Source: Streptococcaceae bacterium (GTDB lineage: Bacteria; Bacillota; Bacilli; Lactobacillales; Streptococcaceae). From it: 64,000 nucleotides of DNA. Positions 38,696 through 48,420 of the stretch are shown here, piece after piece. Every line of letters begins with the position of its first letter. Positions within the stretch are counted from its first letter, which is position 1. The notes under the pieces were generated by a model, which was not told the origin of the DNA, searched no databases, and saw nothing but the letters and a program-made list of their open reading frames with translations. The position numbers were made by a program, and so were the translations under genes. The stretch spans positions 17,022-81,021 of the forward strand of contig JAKVKP010000008.1 in NCBI GenBank assembly GCA_022484805.1, in the 5' to 3' direction.

Positions 38696-40060
38696 ATGAC
38701 AGACTTAACTAAGGGCAATATTTTTAAAATTATCATCATCTTTAGCTTACCTTTAATTGTCGGTAATGTTTTTCAACAATTGTATACCACCATGGATACA
38801 CTAATTGTTGGGAAAACTTTAGGAAAAACAGCTTTGGCAGCCGTGGGCTCAACCGGTAGCCTTTCATTCCTCATTTTAGGGTTTGCACAAGGCTTAACAG
38901 CGGGACTCTCAATTATTACGGCGCAAAAATATGGCGCAAATGATTTAATTGGCGTAAAGAAAAGTTTTGCGACAAGCATTATTTACTCGGTAATCATTAC
39001 AGTTGTCCTCACAATTTTGTCGCTCGTTTTTGTTGAGCCACTATTGATTGTGATGCAAACACCAAAAGAAATTTTAAAGGATGCACAAATATTCATTGGT
39101 ATTCTCTTTATCGGTACCTTTGCTTCAATTGGCTTTAATTTATTATCTAATATTATTCGAGCAATCGGGGATGCGAGAACACCACTATTTTTCTTAATTA
39201 TTGCTAGCATTGTAAATATCATTCTAGAATTTGTTTTTATTTTATATTTTAAATGGGGAGTTGCGGGTGCTGCATTTGCAACCGTAATTGCACAAACATT
39301 ATCTGTATTGCTAGGTATCATTCATATTAAAAGACAGATTCCAATTCTAACATTGCGAAAAAGTGATTTTCAATTAAGTAAACAAGATTTTATTGAGCAT
39401 GCACGAGTTGGTTTTCCAATGGCATTTCAGACGTCAATCATTGCAATTGGCACTGTAATTATGCAAATCGCCTTAAATACTTTAGGTACAGATGCAGTCG
39501 CCGCCCAATCTGCTGCCAGCAAAATCGACCAACTGGCGATGCTACCTTTAATTGCACTTGGTACAGCTATTGCTACCTTTACTGCTCAAAATTTTGGTGC
39601 TAAGGAATACCAAAGAATCATCGATGGACTTAAGGCTGCCTTAGTAATTGCCGTTGGCTTTGCTATAATTGCTGGAATTATTATTAATGTTTTCGGTAAT
39701 TTCTTTACTTCTTGGTTCATTAACTCAGGTGAAAATGAAGTCTTTAGATTTGCAAATATTTATTATCTAATCAACGGTTCAATGTACTGGATTCTTGCTA
39801 TTCTATTCATCCTTAGATATACAATTCAAGGACTAGGTAAGGGTTTTATCCCAACACTAGCAGGTATTATGGAATTAATTGCACGTATCATCGCTGCCAT
39901 TGTCGGTACCATGTTCTTTGGCTTTGCAGGCACTGTTGCTGCTAACCCTTTAGCTTGGATTGGCAGTGTTGCCATTCTTTTACCAAGCACCATTATTTCA
40001 ATTCGACAGCTTAAAAAATGGGAGAATGATAAACAACAGCTACATATTCACTCCTACTAG
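38696..40060 (+). CDS. MATE family multidrug efflux transporter
   Basis: 454-aa, 12-helix antiporter that exports cationic compounds with Na+ or H+. The N-terminus SLPLIVGNVFQQLYTTMDTLIVGK and GLTAGLSIITAQKYGA are family motifs, repeated in weaker form in the second half (AAQSAASKIDQLAMLPLIALGTAIATF). The start ATG follows AGGAGAAGG. Single gene between csp and the FusB-type gene. The drug range cannot be predicted. Confidence 0.92.
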   Translation: MTDLTKGNIFKIIIIFSLPLIVGNVFQQLYTTMDTLIVGKTLGKTALAAVGSTGSLSFLILGFAQGLTAGLSIITAQKYGANDLIGVKKSFATSIIYSVIITVVLTILSLVFVEPLLIVMQTPKEILKDAQIFIGILFIGTFASIGFNLLSNIIRAIGDARTPLFFLIIASIVNIILEFVFILYFKWGVAGAAFATVIAQTLSVLLGIIHIKRQIPILTLRKSDFQLSKQDFIEHARVGFPMAFQTSIIAIGTVIMQIALNTLGTDAVAAQSAASKIDQLAMLPLIALGTAIATFTAQNFGAKEYQRIIDGLKAALVIAVGFAIIAGIIINVFGNFFTSWFINSGENEVFRFANIYYLINGSMYWILAILFILRYTIQGLGKGFIPTLAGIMELIARIIAAIVGTMFFGFAGTVAANPLAWIGSVAILLPSTIISIRQLKKWENDKQQLHIHSY

Positions 40061-40189
40061 AATATTTATAAACTAAATTGGGCGCATAAGGAAATGAAAA
40101 ATTAACTAAGCTGGCATTAAAATCGCCCATTGCTTGAATGGCATGAAGCTGAGATATTTCACGCAAAATTTTTATCAAAATAATGCCGT

Positions 40190-40217
40190 TTTACAAAATC
40201 ATTTAATTGATTATACT
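40190..40217 (+). promoter_or_regulatory. Promoter of the leader peptide / FusB-type gene
   Basis: TTTACA (40190-40195), 16 bp, TATACT (40212-40217). Predicted start near 40224, only about 16 nt before the leader ribosome site. Confidence 0.65.
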
Positions 40218-40252
40218 TAGCATATAACTACTATTTACTGGAGGTGATATTG

Positions 40253-40327
40253 ATGCAAAATACATCATTTATCGTACGTCATCAAATTTCAGCATCTATG
40301 TCAAAACAAATATGCAAATATCTTTGA
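40253..40327 (+). CDS. 24-aa leader peptide upstream of the FusB-type gene
   Basis: A short ORF encoding MQNTSFIVRHQISASM plus SKQICKYL. Its ribosome site GGAGGTGAT (40240-40248) is an almost full match to the 16S tail and is 8 nt from the ATG, better than most genes here. No similarity to a known protein domain; its position suggests that translation itself is the signal. Its last codons (40318-40327, ATATCTTTGA) can pair with 40343-40352, the strand that otherwise helps hide the downstream ribosome site. Confidence 0.7.
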   Translation: MQNTSFIVRHQISASMSKQICKYL

Positions 40328-40361
40328 TGAAGTAACTTTTCCTCAGAGATATCTATGAGGA
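40318..40361 (+). promoter_or_regulatory. Putative translational attenuator of the FusB-type gene
   Basis: Two exclusive pairings share one strand. TCCTCA (40340-40345) pairs with TGAGGA (40356-40361), burying the GAGGAG ribosome site of the next gene. TCAGAGATAT (40343-40352) can instead pair with ATATCTTTGA at the end of the leader ORF. Ribosomes finishing the leader would favour hiding the site; stalling earlier would free it (inference). Confidence 0.6.
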
Positions 40362-40369
40362 GATTTATA

Positions 40370-41017
40370 ATGACAAATACAATCGAGGTTTTAAAGCCTC
40401 ATGAATATTGGCTAATAAAGCAACAAACTAACGAATTAATAAAAGCCTACCATTCAGTTAATGACAAACAGACCATTCATGCCTTACAAGCCTTAATCAA
40501 AGGCAATGTCGAGCACTATTTTAAACGCAATAATAATCTCAATATTCATCTGGAAAAATTGATGAATCCTGCTTTGACCAGAGAACAATTTAGCGCCATT
40601 TTTGAAGTAGTCAAAAGCTATGTCCAGCCTATGAGAATACCGACTCATAAGCAAATTGAAAAGTGCTATCGCAAGGTAAAAAAATTACCCAATCTTGAAA
40701 TGACAGACATTGATTTTCGAGAACTCACCTATTTAGGCTTCAATGATGGCAATAATAATCGAAAATACCTAATTCGAGACATCAATAACCAATTTACTGG
40801 CCTTTATGGACAATTTAACCCCGATGCTCAAAAAGGGCATTGTGCAATTTGCAATCAAATTGGCACCGTTGCCTTTTTTCTAGCAACTACAAAATCAGCG
40901 GGCGATGGAACATATACTAAAAAAGGCAATTATATTTGCACTGATAGTTTTGAATGTAACCGCCAAATCAATGATTTAGAACATCTAGAAAAATTCTGGC
41001 AAAATTTCTCAAAATAG
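40370..41017 (+). CDS. FusB/FBP-type elongation factor G-binding protein
   Basis: 215 aa. The C-terminal treble-clef zinc domain has four cysteines, C158/C161 (GHCAICNQIG) and C190/C196 (YICTDSFECN), with FFLATTKSAGDGTYTKKGNY between them, as in the FusB/FusC fusidic-acid protection proteins and chromosomal FBP homologues. These bind EF-G and release stalled EF-G from the ribosome. The N-terminal half is helical. The start is ATG 40370 behind GAGGAG; the in-frame ATG at 40355 lies within that site. Whether it gives fusidic acid resistance here is unknown. It has its own promoter and a leader peptide. Confidence 0.88.
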   Translation: MTNTIEVLKPHEYWLIKQQTNELIKAYHSVNDKQTIHALQALIKGNVEHYFKRNNNLNIHLEKLMNPALTREQFSAIFEVVKSYVQPMRIPTHKQIEKCYRKVKKLPNLEMTDIDFRELTYLGFNDGNNNRKYLIRDINNQFTGLYGQFNPDAQKGHCAICNQIGTVAFFLATTKSAGDGTYTKKGNYICTDSFECNRQINDLEHLEKFWQNFSK

Positions 41018-41050
41018 CATTCATGAATGATAATTGGCTAACGTTTCTTC

Positions 41051-41134
41051 AAAAAAGCTGAACCTTAGAATTAACTACTTAAAATCAGTTTAAAACCTGA
41101 CTTTTAGCAATTGATTCCACTGTTCAGCTTTTTT
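41051..41134. terminator. Two-tier bidirectional terminator between the FusB-type gene and polC
   Basis: Outer arms AAAAAAGCTGAAC (41051-41063) and GTTCAGCTTTTTT (41122-41134) enclose an inner stem AAAATCAG / CTGACTTTT. A/T runs on both sides serve the two convergent genes. Confidence 0.85.
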
Positions 41135-41198
41135 AATATACTTAATTGAGCAATAAATAAGTATTAATAATAAAATTTGTTTCATTGACACCGGTTTT

Positions 41199-44100
41199 TT
41201 AAAATAGATCATCAAAAAGTGATAATTGATTATCTTCAGGTAGATGATTTAAAATACCCAAATCTTCAAATTTTTCAATCAGTGTACCAGAGACCTTGGC
41301 ACGATTTTTCAGCTCATTTTTAGATAAAAATTCACCTGCTTTACGCGCTTCAACAATCTGATTGGCAACGTTTAACCCCAGACCATCAACTACCCTAAAA
41401 GGTGGTATTAAGCTCTTACCGTCCTCACCAACTACAAAATTAACACTTTCAGATTGATATAAATCTAATTTAGAAATGGTAAAGCCACGTTCAAGCATTT
41501 CATTGCAAATCTCTAAAACGCCTAGCAGACCAACCTCAGTATTAGCTGCGTCATTTCCCTTATCTCTGATTTCCTTCATTTTAGCTTTGACTGCTTCTTT
41601 ACCACTAGCCATCACCTTTAAATCAAAGTAGCTTGCTCGAACAGACAAATAAGCACAGTAATAGTAAATTGGTAAGTGTACCTTGAAATAGGCAACCCTT
41701 AAGGCCATAATTACATAGGCTGCCGCATGGGCCTTTGGAAACATATATTTAATTTTTAAGCAGGATTCAATATACCATTCTGGTACATTCTGATTACGCA
41801 TTTCCGCTTGCCATTCATCTGGTATTCCCTTACCCTTACGAACACTTTCCATAATCTTAAAGGCAAGACCGCTTTCCAATCCCGCATGAATTAAATAAAC
41901 CATAATATCATCCCGACAGCCAATTACATTAGCTAGATTGGCGGTATCATTTTTGATTAGCTCCTGTGCATTGCCTAGCCAAACATCCGTTCCATGTGAT
42001 AAGCCTGAAATTTGCAGTAGCTCAGCAAAGGTTTTTGGGTGCGTTTCTTCTAGCATCCCACGTACAAATTGGGTTCCAAATTCGGGCACACCGAGTGTCC
42101 CAGTTCGCGAGCCAATTTGTTCTTCGGTTACACCTAATACTTCTGGCGAAGAAAAAATTTTCATCACCTCGGGGTCATCCACTGGAATTTCAGAGGGGTC
42201 AAGTCCAGATAAATCCTGTAGCATCCGAATCATCGTCGGATCATCATGACCTAGAATATCTAGTTTTAAAATATTATCGTGAATGGAATGAAAATCAAAA
42301 TGCGTTGTTTTCCAATCAGAATCAATATCATCTGCTGGAAATTGAATCGGTGAAAAATCATTAACATCCATATAACTTGGAATAACAATAATTCCGCCTG
42401 GATGTTGACCAGTTGTCCGCTTTACACCCATTGAACCCAATGCCAAGCGCGATTTTTCAGCATTGTTAAAATGCTTATTATAGTCCTTTTCAAAGCCAGT
42501 CACAAAACCATAGGCTGTTCGTTCGGCAACCGTACCGATTGTCCCTGCACGGTAGGCATAGTCCTCACCGAAAATTTCCTTAGTATAATTATGAGCCCTC
42601 GGTTGATATTCACCAGAGAAGTTCAAGTCAATATCGGGAACCTTATCACCATAAAAGCCCAAGAAAGTTTCAAATGGAATATCATGGCCATCTTTGTGCA
42701 TTTTAGAATCACATTTCGGACAATTTTTCTCTGGCATATCATAGCCTGATCCATAGGTCCCATCTTCATAAAATTCGGAATACTTACAATTTGGGCAAAC
42801 ATAATGTGGTGCAAGTGGATTGACCTCAGTAATACCAGTCATCGTTGCAACGAACGAAGAGCCAACTGACCCCCGTGAACCAACCAAATAACCGTCATCG
42901 TTAGATTTCTTCACTAATTTTTGAGAAATCAAATAAATTACGGCAAAGCCATTACCAATAATTGATTTCAACTCTTTTTCAATTCTTAAATCTACCAGCT
43001 CTGGTAGCGGGTTACCATAGAGCTCAAATGCCTTTTCATAGGTCATCTTAACAATTTGTTCTTCTGAACCCTCAATATAGGGTGTATATAATTCATTTTT
43101 AACTGGCGTAATTGACTCAAAGCTTTCAGCGAGGGCTTGGGGCTGTTCAATCACGATTTCGTGAGCCTTTTCCTTACCAATAAATGCAAATTCATCTAGC
43201 ATTTCATTAGTCGTTCTAAAATGAACTTCTGGCAGAGAAATCACCTTCTCAACATCACCCATTCGCATTGGACGATTAATTTCTTGCCCTGGTCCTTGTC
43301 CACGTACGACAATTTCACGATAAGCAGCATCCTCTTTTTCAATATAGTGAACATCACCAGAAGCAATCGCTGGCTTACCAAGCTCATCAGCCAGCCGAAC
43401 TAATTCCTTAATGATTTGTTCTAATTCAGCTTCATCCTTAATTGTTTCACGCTCAATCAGAGGCTGATAAACGGTTTTAGGCATCACTTCAATGAAATCA
43501 TAAAATTTGGCTACTTCCTTTGCCGCCTCATAGCCTTTTGATAGCATTGTGTCAAAGACTTCCCCTTTATCACAGGCACTCCCGACAATTAACCCCTGAC
43601 GATACTTTTGTAAAAGAGATTTTGGTACACGAGGCACTCTTTCAAAGTATTTGACGTTTGATTCAGATACAAGCGTAAAGAGCTGTTTGAGTCCTGCTTG
43701 CGTTTGCGCATAAACCGTGGCGTGCGTTGGTCTTGCTCGCTTGTATGAATGTGCATCAATCACCTTTTCATTTAGTGATTTCAAATCAGTAATCTGATAC
43801 TGATCATAGGCCTTTTCTAAGAAAAGAAAAAGTAAGTGACCTGTCGCTTGCGCATCGGCATCCGCTTGGTGATGATTATCCAAAACAATATTAAAACGTT
43901 TGGTTAATGGGCCCAAACCGTGGCGTTTAATATCAGGATTAATATTTCTTGAAAATTCTAATGTATCAATAACTGGCTGAGTGATTTCAGGTAAATTATA
44001 GCGCCGATAATTGACATTCATAAAGCCCATATCAAAAGTTGCATTATGGGCAACTAAAATTGAACCCTCACAAAACTTTTGAAATGCTTTTAGTACTTCT

Positions 44101-45554
44101 TCTAAGGGTACAGCATTTTCTTTAATTATATCATCAGTAATTTTTGTTAATGAAACTGTAAACTGACTCAAGCGATGTCCTGGATCAATAAACATATTAA
44201 ATGAATCAATCACATTGCCTTTATACATTTTGCTCGCGGCCACTTGAATTAATTTATTATAAACTGCTGATGTGCCTGTCGTTTCAACGTCAAAAATAAC
44301 ATAATTTGATTCTTTTAAATTTGCCGAGTCTTCATTATAAACAATTGGCACTTGATCATCGACCAAGTTCACTTCAACACCATATAAAATTTTAACACCG
44401 TGCTGCTTACCCGATTGATAAGCCTCTGGAAAGCTCTGCAAGCCGGCATGATCGGTTATCGCAATCGCTGGATGACCAAATTCTGCTGCTCTTGCCACTA
44501 AATTTTTGGCAGAAGGGATTGCATCCATCGTTGACATATTAGTATGTGCATGAAATTCAACTCGCTTTTCACCTTCAGGCATTAGGTCTTTTCGCGAAGT
44601 GTGACTGATTTCCTGAATATCCTGCACATTCATCACATAGTCATTTTGAAAGGTGTTCATTTCAACATTACCACGAACCCGAACCCACATATTTTTTTTC
44701 ACTAAATCAAAAAGCGCTGCCTCATCATCATTTCGAGACCATTTTTGACAAGAAAAGCTTGAAGTATAGTCTGTCATTTTAAATAATAAAAATTTACGAC
44801 CAGTTCGCGTCGTTTTGACCTCAAGCTCAAAAATATTACCTTCGAAAATCACTCGATTTTCATCTTCAACAACCGATTGCATTGACGATACGATTTCACC
44901 ATCTTTAATCCAACGACCCATCTGAAATTTATCTGCTACACTTGCTACTGGTGCCTTTTTCGTTTTTTTCTCAAATTCAGCATTTTGCTTGATTGCCATC
45001 TCAAATAATTCTTCTTGACGATTATTTTGTTTTTCGATAGAATCAGCAACCTTAGCTGCATCGACAACAGGTTGAAATTCAATTTCAGAAAAGCCATAGT
45101 GTTTAAAATGCTTGGCAATAATTGGTAAATATTTTTTATGTAGTGAATCAATATTACCAGCACTATTCATTGGAATCACTACGTTACCAGTAGAATCAAT
45201 TTCTGGTAAAAACATTTTAAACGTCCCATTAACGATTGGAATCGCGCAGTTTTCCTCTTCAAAAACAAGGCGCCAATACTCTTGAATTAAGCCTTCTGAG
45301 AAATTAGTATCAATAGCATTAATCGTTAAACGAATGGCTGCCTTATCTTGAAAGGCCTGATCTAATTCAAAACGAAATTTACGATAGATTTCAACTGGTA
45401 AAATCTGTGGAAAATCGATAAAAAAATGCCATTGATGATTTGCAAAGCTTACTTCTACCTTCTCAATTTTTGCCGTTTTGAACAATACACTCTGCCTTAA
45501 TTCTAAGTCAAAGTCCATTTGGTCTAAAAGTTTCTCAAACAAATTATCTGTCAT
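41199..45554 (-). CDS. polC: DNA polymerase III alpha subunit, PolC type
   Basis: Replicative polymerase of low-GC Gram-positives with built-in proofreading; 1451 aa. Order: N-terminal and OB domains (about 1-320), PHP domain starting EFHAHTNMSTMDA near 335, and a DEDD 3'-5' exonuclease beginning IFDVETTGTS near 420, splitting the PHP domain. The palm has zinc-type cysteines in CPNCKYSEF and CPKCDSKM (about 920-950) and the catalytic PDIDLNFSGEYQ near 975. Fingers and C-terminal helix-hairpin-helix/duplex-binding region follow. The start ATG follows AAGGAG. proS, its common neighbour, is absent. Confidence 0.98.
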   Translation of the reverse strand: MTDNLFEKLLDQMDFDLELRQSVLFKTAKIEKVEVSFANHQWHFFIDFPQILPVEIYRKFRFELDQAFQDKAAIRLTINAIDTNFSEGLIQEYWRLVFEEENCAIPIVNGTFKMFLPEIDSTGNVVIPMNSAGNIDSLHKKYLPIIAKHFKHYGFSEIEFQPVVDAAKVADSIEKQNNRQEELFEMAIKQNAEFEKKTKKAPVASVADKFQMGRWIKDGEIVSSMQSVVEDENRVIFEGNIFELEVKTTRTGRKFLLFKMTDYTSSFSCQKWSRNDDEAALFDLVKKNMWVRVRGNVEMNTFQNDYVMNVQDIQEISHTSRKDLMPEGEKRVEFHAHTNMSTMDAIPSAKNLVARAAEFGHPAIAITDHAGLQSFPEAYQSGKQHGVKILYGVEVNLVDDQVPIVYNEDSANLKESNYVIFDVETTGTSAVYNKLIQVAASKMYKGNVIDSFNMFIDPGHRLSQFTVSLTKITDDIIKENAVPLEEVLKAFQKFCEGSILVAHNATFDMGFMNVNYRRYNLPEITQPVIDTLEFSRNINPDIKRHGLGPLTKRFNIVLDNHHQADADAQATGHLLFLFLEKAYDQYQITDLKSLNEKVIDAHSYKRARPTHATVYAQTQAGLKQLFTLVSESNVKYFERVPRVPKSLLQKYRQGLIVGSACDKGEVFDTMLSKGYEAAKEVAKFYDFIEVMPKTVYQPLIERETIKDEAELEQIIKELVRLADELGKPAIASGDVHYIEKEDAAYREIVVRGQGPGQEINRPMRMGDVEKVISLPEVHFRTTNEMLDEFAFIGKEKAHEIVIEQPQALAESFESITPVKNELYTPYIEGSEEQIVKMTYEKAFELYGNPLPELVDLRIEKELKSIIGNGFAVIYLISQKLVKKSNDDGYLVGSRGSVGSSFVATMTGITEVNPLAPHYVCPNCKYSEFYEDGTYGSGYDMPEKNCPKCDSKMHKDGHDIPFETFLGFYGDKVPDIDLNFSGEYQPRAHNYTKEIFGEDYAYRAGTIGTVAERTAYGFVTGFEKDYNKHFNNAEKSRLALGSMGVKRTTGQHPGGIIVIPSYMDVNDFSPIQFPADDIDSDWKTTHFDFHSIHDNILKLDILGHDDPTMIRMLQDLSGLDPSEIPVDDPEVMKIFSSPEVLGVTEEQIGSRTGTLGVPEFGTQFVRGMLEETHPKTFAELLQISGLSHGTDVWLGNAQELIKNDTANLANVIGCRDDIMVYLIHAGLESGLAFKIMESVRKGKGIPDEWQAEMRNQNVPEWYIESCLKIKYMFPKAHAAAYVIMALRVAYFKVHLPIYYYCAYLSVRASYFDLKVMASGKEAVKAKMKEIRDKGNDAANTEVGLLGVLEICNEMLERGFTISKLDLYQSESVNFVVGEDGKSLIPPFRVVDGLGLNVANQIVEARKAGEFLSKNELKNRAKVSGTLIEKFEDLGILNHLPEDNQLSLFDDLF

Positions 45555-45685
45555 TTAAAGCACGCTCCTTCCACAATCTCAACATCCATTCTATCATTTT
45601 TTAGGACTTGATTCTAGACAATCTATTTATCAAAATCTACTAAAAAAAGCTTTTCTGTTATTAATTTAAAAAGTGATTAAAGCTT

Positions 45686-45747
45686 AAAAATGATACTCTA
45701 GCTACAAAACCGTTAACCTCGATTTTGCATTTAGAATATCATTTTAG
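45686..45747 (-). terminator. Terminator after nfo
   Basis: AAAATGATATTCTA / TAGAGTATCATTTTT with an inner CAAAATCG/CGGTTTTG stem, right after the nfo stop on the minus strand. Confidence 0.75.
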
Positions 45748-45748
45748 A

Positions 45749-46636
45749 TTATTCGGCTAATTCAGGAAAAGCCAACACGTCAAACTGACCAGCCTTGAAC
45801 ATGGCGATTTCTTTGCCATAAGGTGCATAGGCCGTTTTCTTATCTGCACCAACATAAGGTGTTTCCAAAATTTTTGATAAATTCGCTAATTTTTCATGAT
45901 GCACAATTTGATTAAGCGTATCAAAGCCAATCGTACCAAAACCAATATTTGCATGACGATCCTTGTGGCTTCCCTGTGGATTTTTAGAATCATTAATATG
46001 AACAACTTTTAAACGCTCTAAGCCAATCACTTTATCAAACTCTGCCAAAACACCGTCAAAATCTTCTTTGACATTATAGCCTGCATCATTAACATGACAG
46101 GTATCAAAAGTAACTGAAAGCTTATCATTCAAAGTCACACCGTCGATAATTTTAGCAATTTCTTCAAATGTTCGACCAATTTCCGTACCCTTCCCAGCCA
46201 TTGTTTCTAAAGCAATTTGTGCTGTTTGTTCTTTTTCAAGAACTTCATTTAATCCTTTAATTATTTGCTTAATGCCCGCCTCGGCACCTGCACCAACATG
46301 GGCACCCGGATGAAGTGTAATTTGCTTAGCACCAAGTGCTTCACTACGCTTAATTTCTTCATGTAAAAATTGAACAGCGAATGGAAAATTTTCAGGCTTA
46401 ATTGTATTGCCAAGATTAATAATATAAGGTGCATGTACCACAATATCCGAAAGACCATTTTCTGCCATAAAAGCCTGTCCAGCCTCGATGTTCATTTCAT
46501 CAATTGACTTACGGCGCGTATTTTGCGGGGCACCTGTATAAATCATAAAGGTAGAGGCACCATAGCTCGCCGCCTCCTCAGCTGCGCCAAGTAACATTTT
46601 TTTGCCACTCATTGAAACATGAGAACCTATTTTCAT
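45749..46636 (-). CDS. nfo: Endonuclease IV (AP endonuclease)
   Basis: Zinc-dependent apurinic/apyrimidinic endonuclease of base excision repair; 295 aa, AP2Ec TIM barrel. Begins [17 protein letters not shown]. Metal ligands lie in [35 protein letters not shown], and [24 protein letters not shown]. Single gene between the NdpA-like gene and polC. Confidence 0.96.
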   Translation of the reverse strand: MKIGSHVSMSGKKMLLGAAEEAASYGASTFMIYTGAPQNTRRKSIDEMNIEAGQAFMAENGLSDIVVHAPYIINLGNTIKPENFPFAVQFLHEEIKRSEALGAKQITLHPGAHVGAGAEAGIKQIIKGLNEVLEKEQTAQIALETMAGKGTEIGRTFEEIAKIIDGVTLNDKLSVTFDTCHVNDAGYNVKEDFDGVLAEFDKVIGLERLKVVHINDSKNPQGSHKDRHANIGFGTIGFDTLNQIVHHEKLANLSKILETPYVGADKKTAYAPYGKEIAMFKAGQFDVLAFPELAE

Positions 46637-46688
46637 AAATAATCCTTTCCTATATCTGTAATTACTAATTCAGTATTTTTGCTTAAGG

Positions 46689-46726
46689 CAGATTATTAAT
46701 AATTAAATATAGTTATTAATAATCTG
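46689..46726. repeat. Perfect 14-bp inverted repeat between the NdpA-like gene and nfo
   Basis: CAGATTATTAATAA (46689-46702) and TTATTAATAATCTG (46713-46726) with a 10-nt spacer. No T-run follows on either strand, so it is not a standard terminator; it may be an RNA-processing stem or a protein site. Confidence 0.6.
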
Positions 46727-46739
46727 AATCGTTTATTTA

Positions 46740-47720
46740 TTATATAAATTTGTTTTTAATATCGGTAATATTTTTAATTAAAATTGAATAAGTACCATCT
46801 GCATTTTGAATAAATTCAACTCTTTCGGCATCATCATAAACATCATTTGGCACAGTAATTTCAATTCCATAGCTCAACGAAAGCTTTTGAGTCGACAGTT
46901 TTTGCGTTGTTTTAGCCTTAATTGCTTCATCAACTTTGAGATTTACTGAATCCTTTGTTGCCTCTTGAAATTCTAATTGAGCCGTTAAATTTTCGGGAAA
47001 AAGTGACTCACTAATTTTTTTAGGATCAAATGTTTCAGCCTCATCTAAGCTAGCCACTACCGCTTTTTGAATCGTAGATGCCATTTGAAATTCTTCTGCG
47101 TCAAATGTTTTACCAATTTTCTTAGCTGTTTGCTTGATTTGTCTCAGCTGATCATTAACTGAGGGATTCGTTGGTGCCTTCAGAATCGTTTCAGAAAAAT
47201 ATTTGATATTTGCACCGTTAAATTTTATCTGTTTTTCTAACAGTAAAAATTCATCTGAAGTCAAATTCAATAAAAATGCTTCATCCGGTAGCTGAGAATC
47301 ACTTGGTAACTGGTAAGGATTGACTTGAATCTGATTATTTTCAACGCCAGTTTGATTCGCAAAGCCCTGATTTAATTTAACCCGGATAAAACCAAAATAA
47401 GGGATACCTTCTTGCTCATAGCGAACACAAATCAAATCATTTGCCGATTGTTTTTCAGCAATTTTGTAGGCCTCTAACCATTGCTGGCAAAACTGAACTG
47501 AAGACTGAATAAAATTTTCATTTTTAGCCAAAGTAACAACTGGATGGTTTGCCTCTAGCTGACCACTTTTTAACTTGTCAGAGTATGCCCGCTCTAATTT
47601 CTTCAAAATATAATCATGAATGACAGGCTGTGATAAGTCTAATAATTGCTTTGAAATATTTAGTGCTTGTTGATTCACATCATATAAATGCAAAATTGCT
47701 TCTTTAATATAAAAATCCAA
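46740..47720 (-). CDS. Nucleoid-associated protein, NdpA/YejK-like
   Basis: 326 aa, rich in Gln, Asn and Lys, without membrane segments. The opening FYIKEAILHLYDVNQQALNIS and DYILKKLERAYSD, later RYEQEGIPYFGFIRVKLNQG and the C-terminal GIEITVPNDVYDDAERVEF, fit the NdpA (37-kDa nucleoid protein) family. Its role in Firmicutes is unknown. The assignment rests on pattern memory. Upstream is plsC on the same strand with an 82-bp gap. Confidence 0.65.
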   Translation of the reverse strand: MDFYIKEAILHLYDVNQQALNISKQLLDLSQPVIHDYILKKLERAYSDKLKSGQLEANHPVVTLAKNENFIQSSVQFCQQWLEAYKIAEKQSANDLICVRYEQEGIPYFGFIRVKLNQGFANQTGVENNQIQVNPYQLPSDSQLPDEAFLLNLTSDEFLLLEKQIKFNGANIKYFSETILKAPTNPSVNDQLRQIKQTAKKIGKTFDAEEFQMASTIQKAVVASLDEAETFDPKKISESLFPENLTAQLEFQEATKDSVNLKVDEAIKAKTTQKLSTQKLSLSYGIEITVPNDVYDDAERVEFIQNADGTYSILIKNITDIKNKFI

Positions 47721-47802
47721 CGATAACTCCTCTTACTAACGCTTATTAAATATTAATTTAAATGAGCGCACAACTTCTTTCAGTTCAATGATTCAATGAC
47801 TA

Positions 47803-48420
47803 TTAGTCTACATGATAAACATAACTGGGATCAATCTCATTGTCCAAAGCCTGAAAAGATTTTTCAATTCTTTCAGAAACAATTTCAATGCCAGCTTTGT
47901 CTAATTTTTTAATATCAGAGATATCAATTGGCTCACCAAAGTTAAGTGTAATCCGTTTCCGTAAAAATATATGGGAAAATTTTAAAGGACCTTGATAAAC
48001 ACAAGGAACGATTCTCACACGTGCCATTTTAGCAATGACAGCGACACCACCTTTAATTTCAGTCGAATGTCTTGTACCACTTGGAAACATAATTAATGAC
48101 TTATCAGTTGATTTAAGTAGTTTAACTGGTACCTTGACGGTAGACGGGCCAGGCTTTTCACGATTAATTGGAAAGGCACCTAAGGTTTTAATTAACCAGC
48201 CAAAAAAAGGATTCTTGAATAATTCCTGTTTAGCCATAAAATTAAACATTTTTGGTCGAGCGCCAATTACCATAAAAACTGGATCCAGCCAAGTCCGATG
48301 CGGTGCAACTAAAATATAATTTTCATCCTGAGGTAATCGATCACGATTCATGTACTTAGAATTCCCATTGACGATAAATAAAAAAAGTCGAATAACAATT
48401 CTTAAAAATTTAAAAAGCAT
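47803..48420 (-). CDS. plsC: 1-acyl-sn-glycerol-3-phosphate acyltransferase
   Basis: 205-aa peripheral membrane enzyme adding the second acyl chain to make phosphatidic acid. The catalytic HX4D motif is APHRTWLDP. The second block is GAFPINREKPG, and the third is LIMFPSGTRHS. A hydrophobic N-terminus (FLRIVIRLFLFIV) anchors it. The ATG at 48420 is placed by AAAGGAG with 6-nt spacing; the frame is open to 48453. Confidence 0.92.
   Translation of the reverse strand: MLFKFLRIVIRLFLFIVNGNSKYMNRDRLPQDENYILVAPHRTWLDPVFMVIGARPKMFNFMAKQELFKNPFFGWLIKTLGAFPINREKPGPSTVKVPVKLLKSTDKSLIMFPSGTRHSTEIKGGVAVIAKMARVRIVPCVYQGPLKFSHIFLRKRITLNFGEPIDISDIKKLDKAGIEIVSERIEKSFQALDNEIDPSYVYHVD

Noticed and set aside
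40355..41017. FusB-type gene starting at ATG 40355
   Set aside because: That ATG overlaps the GAGGAG ribosome site and the hairpin; the ATG at 40370 has correct spacing and gives the family N-terminus.
41938..42364. Two overlapping + strand ORFs of 103 and 132 codons inside polC
   Set aside because: Antisense to conserved PolC polymerase sequence; no ribosome sites.
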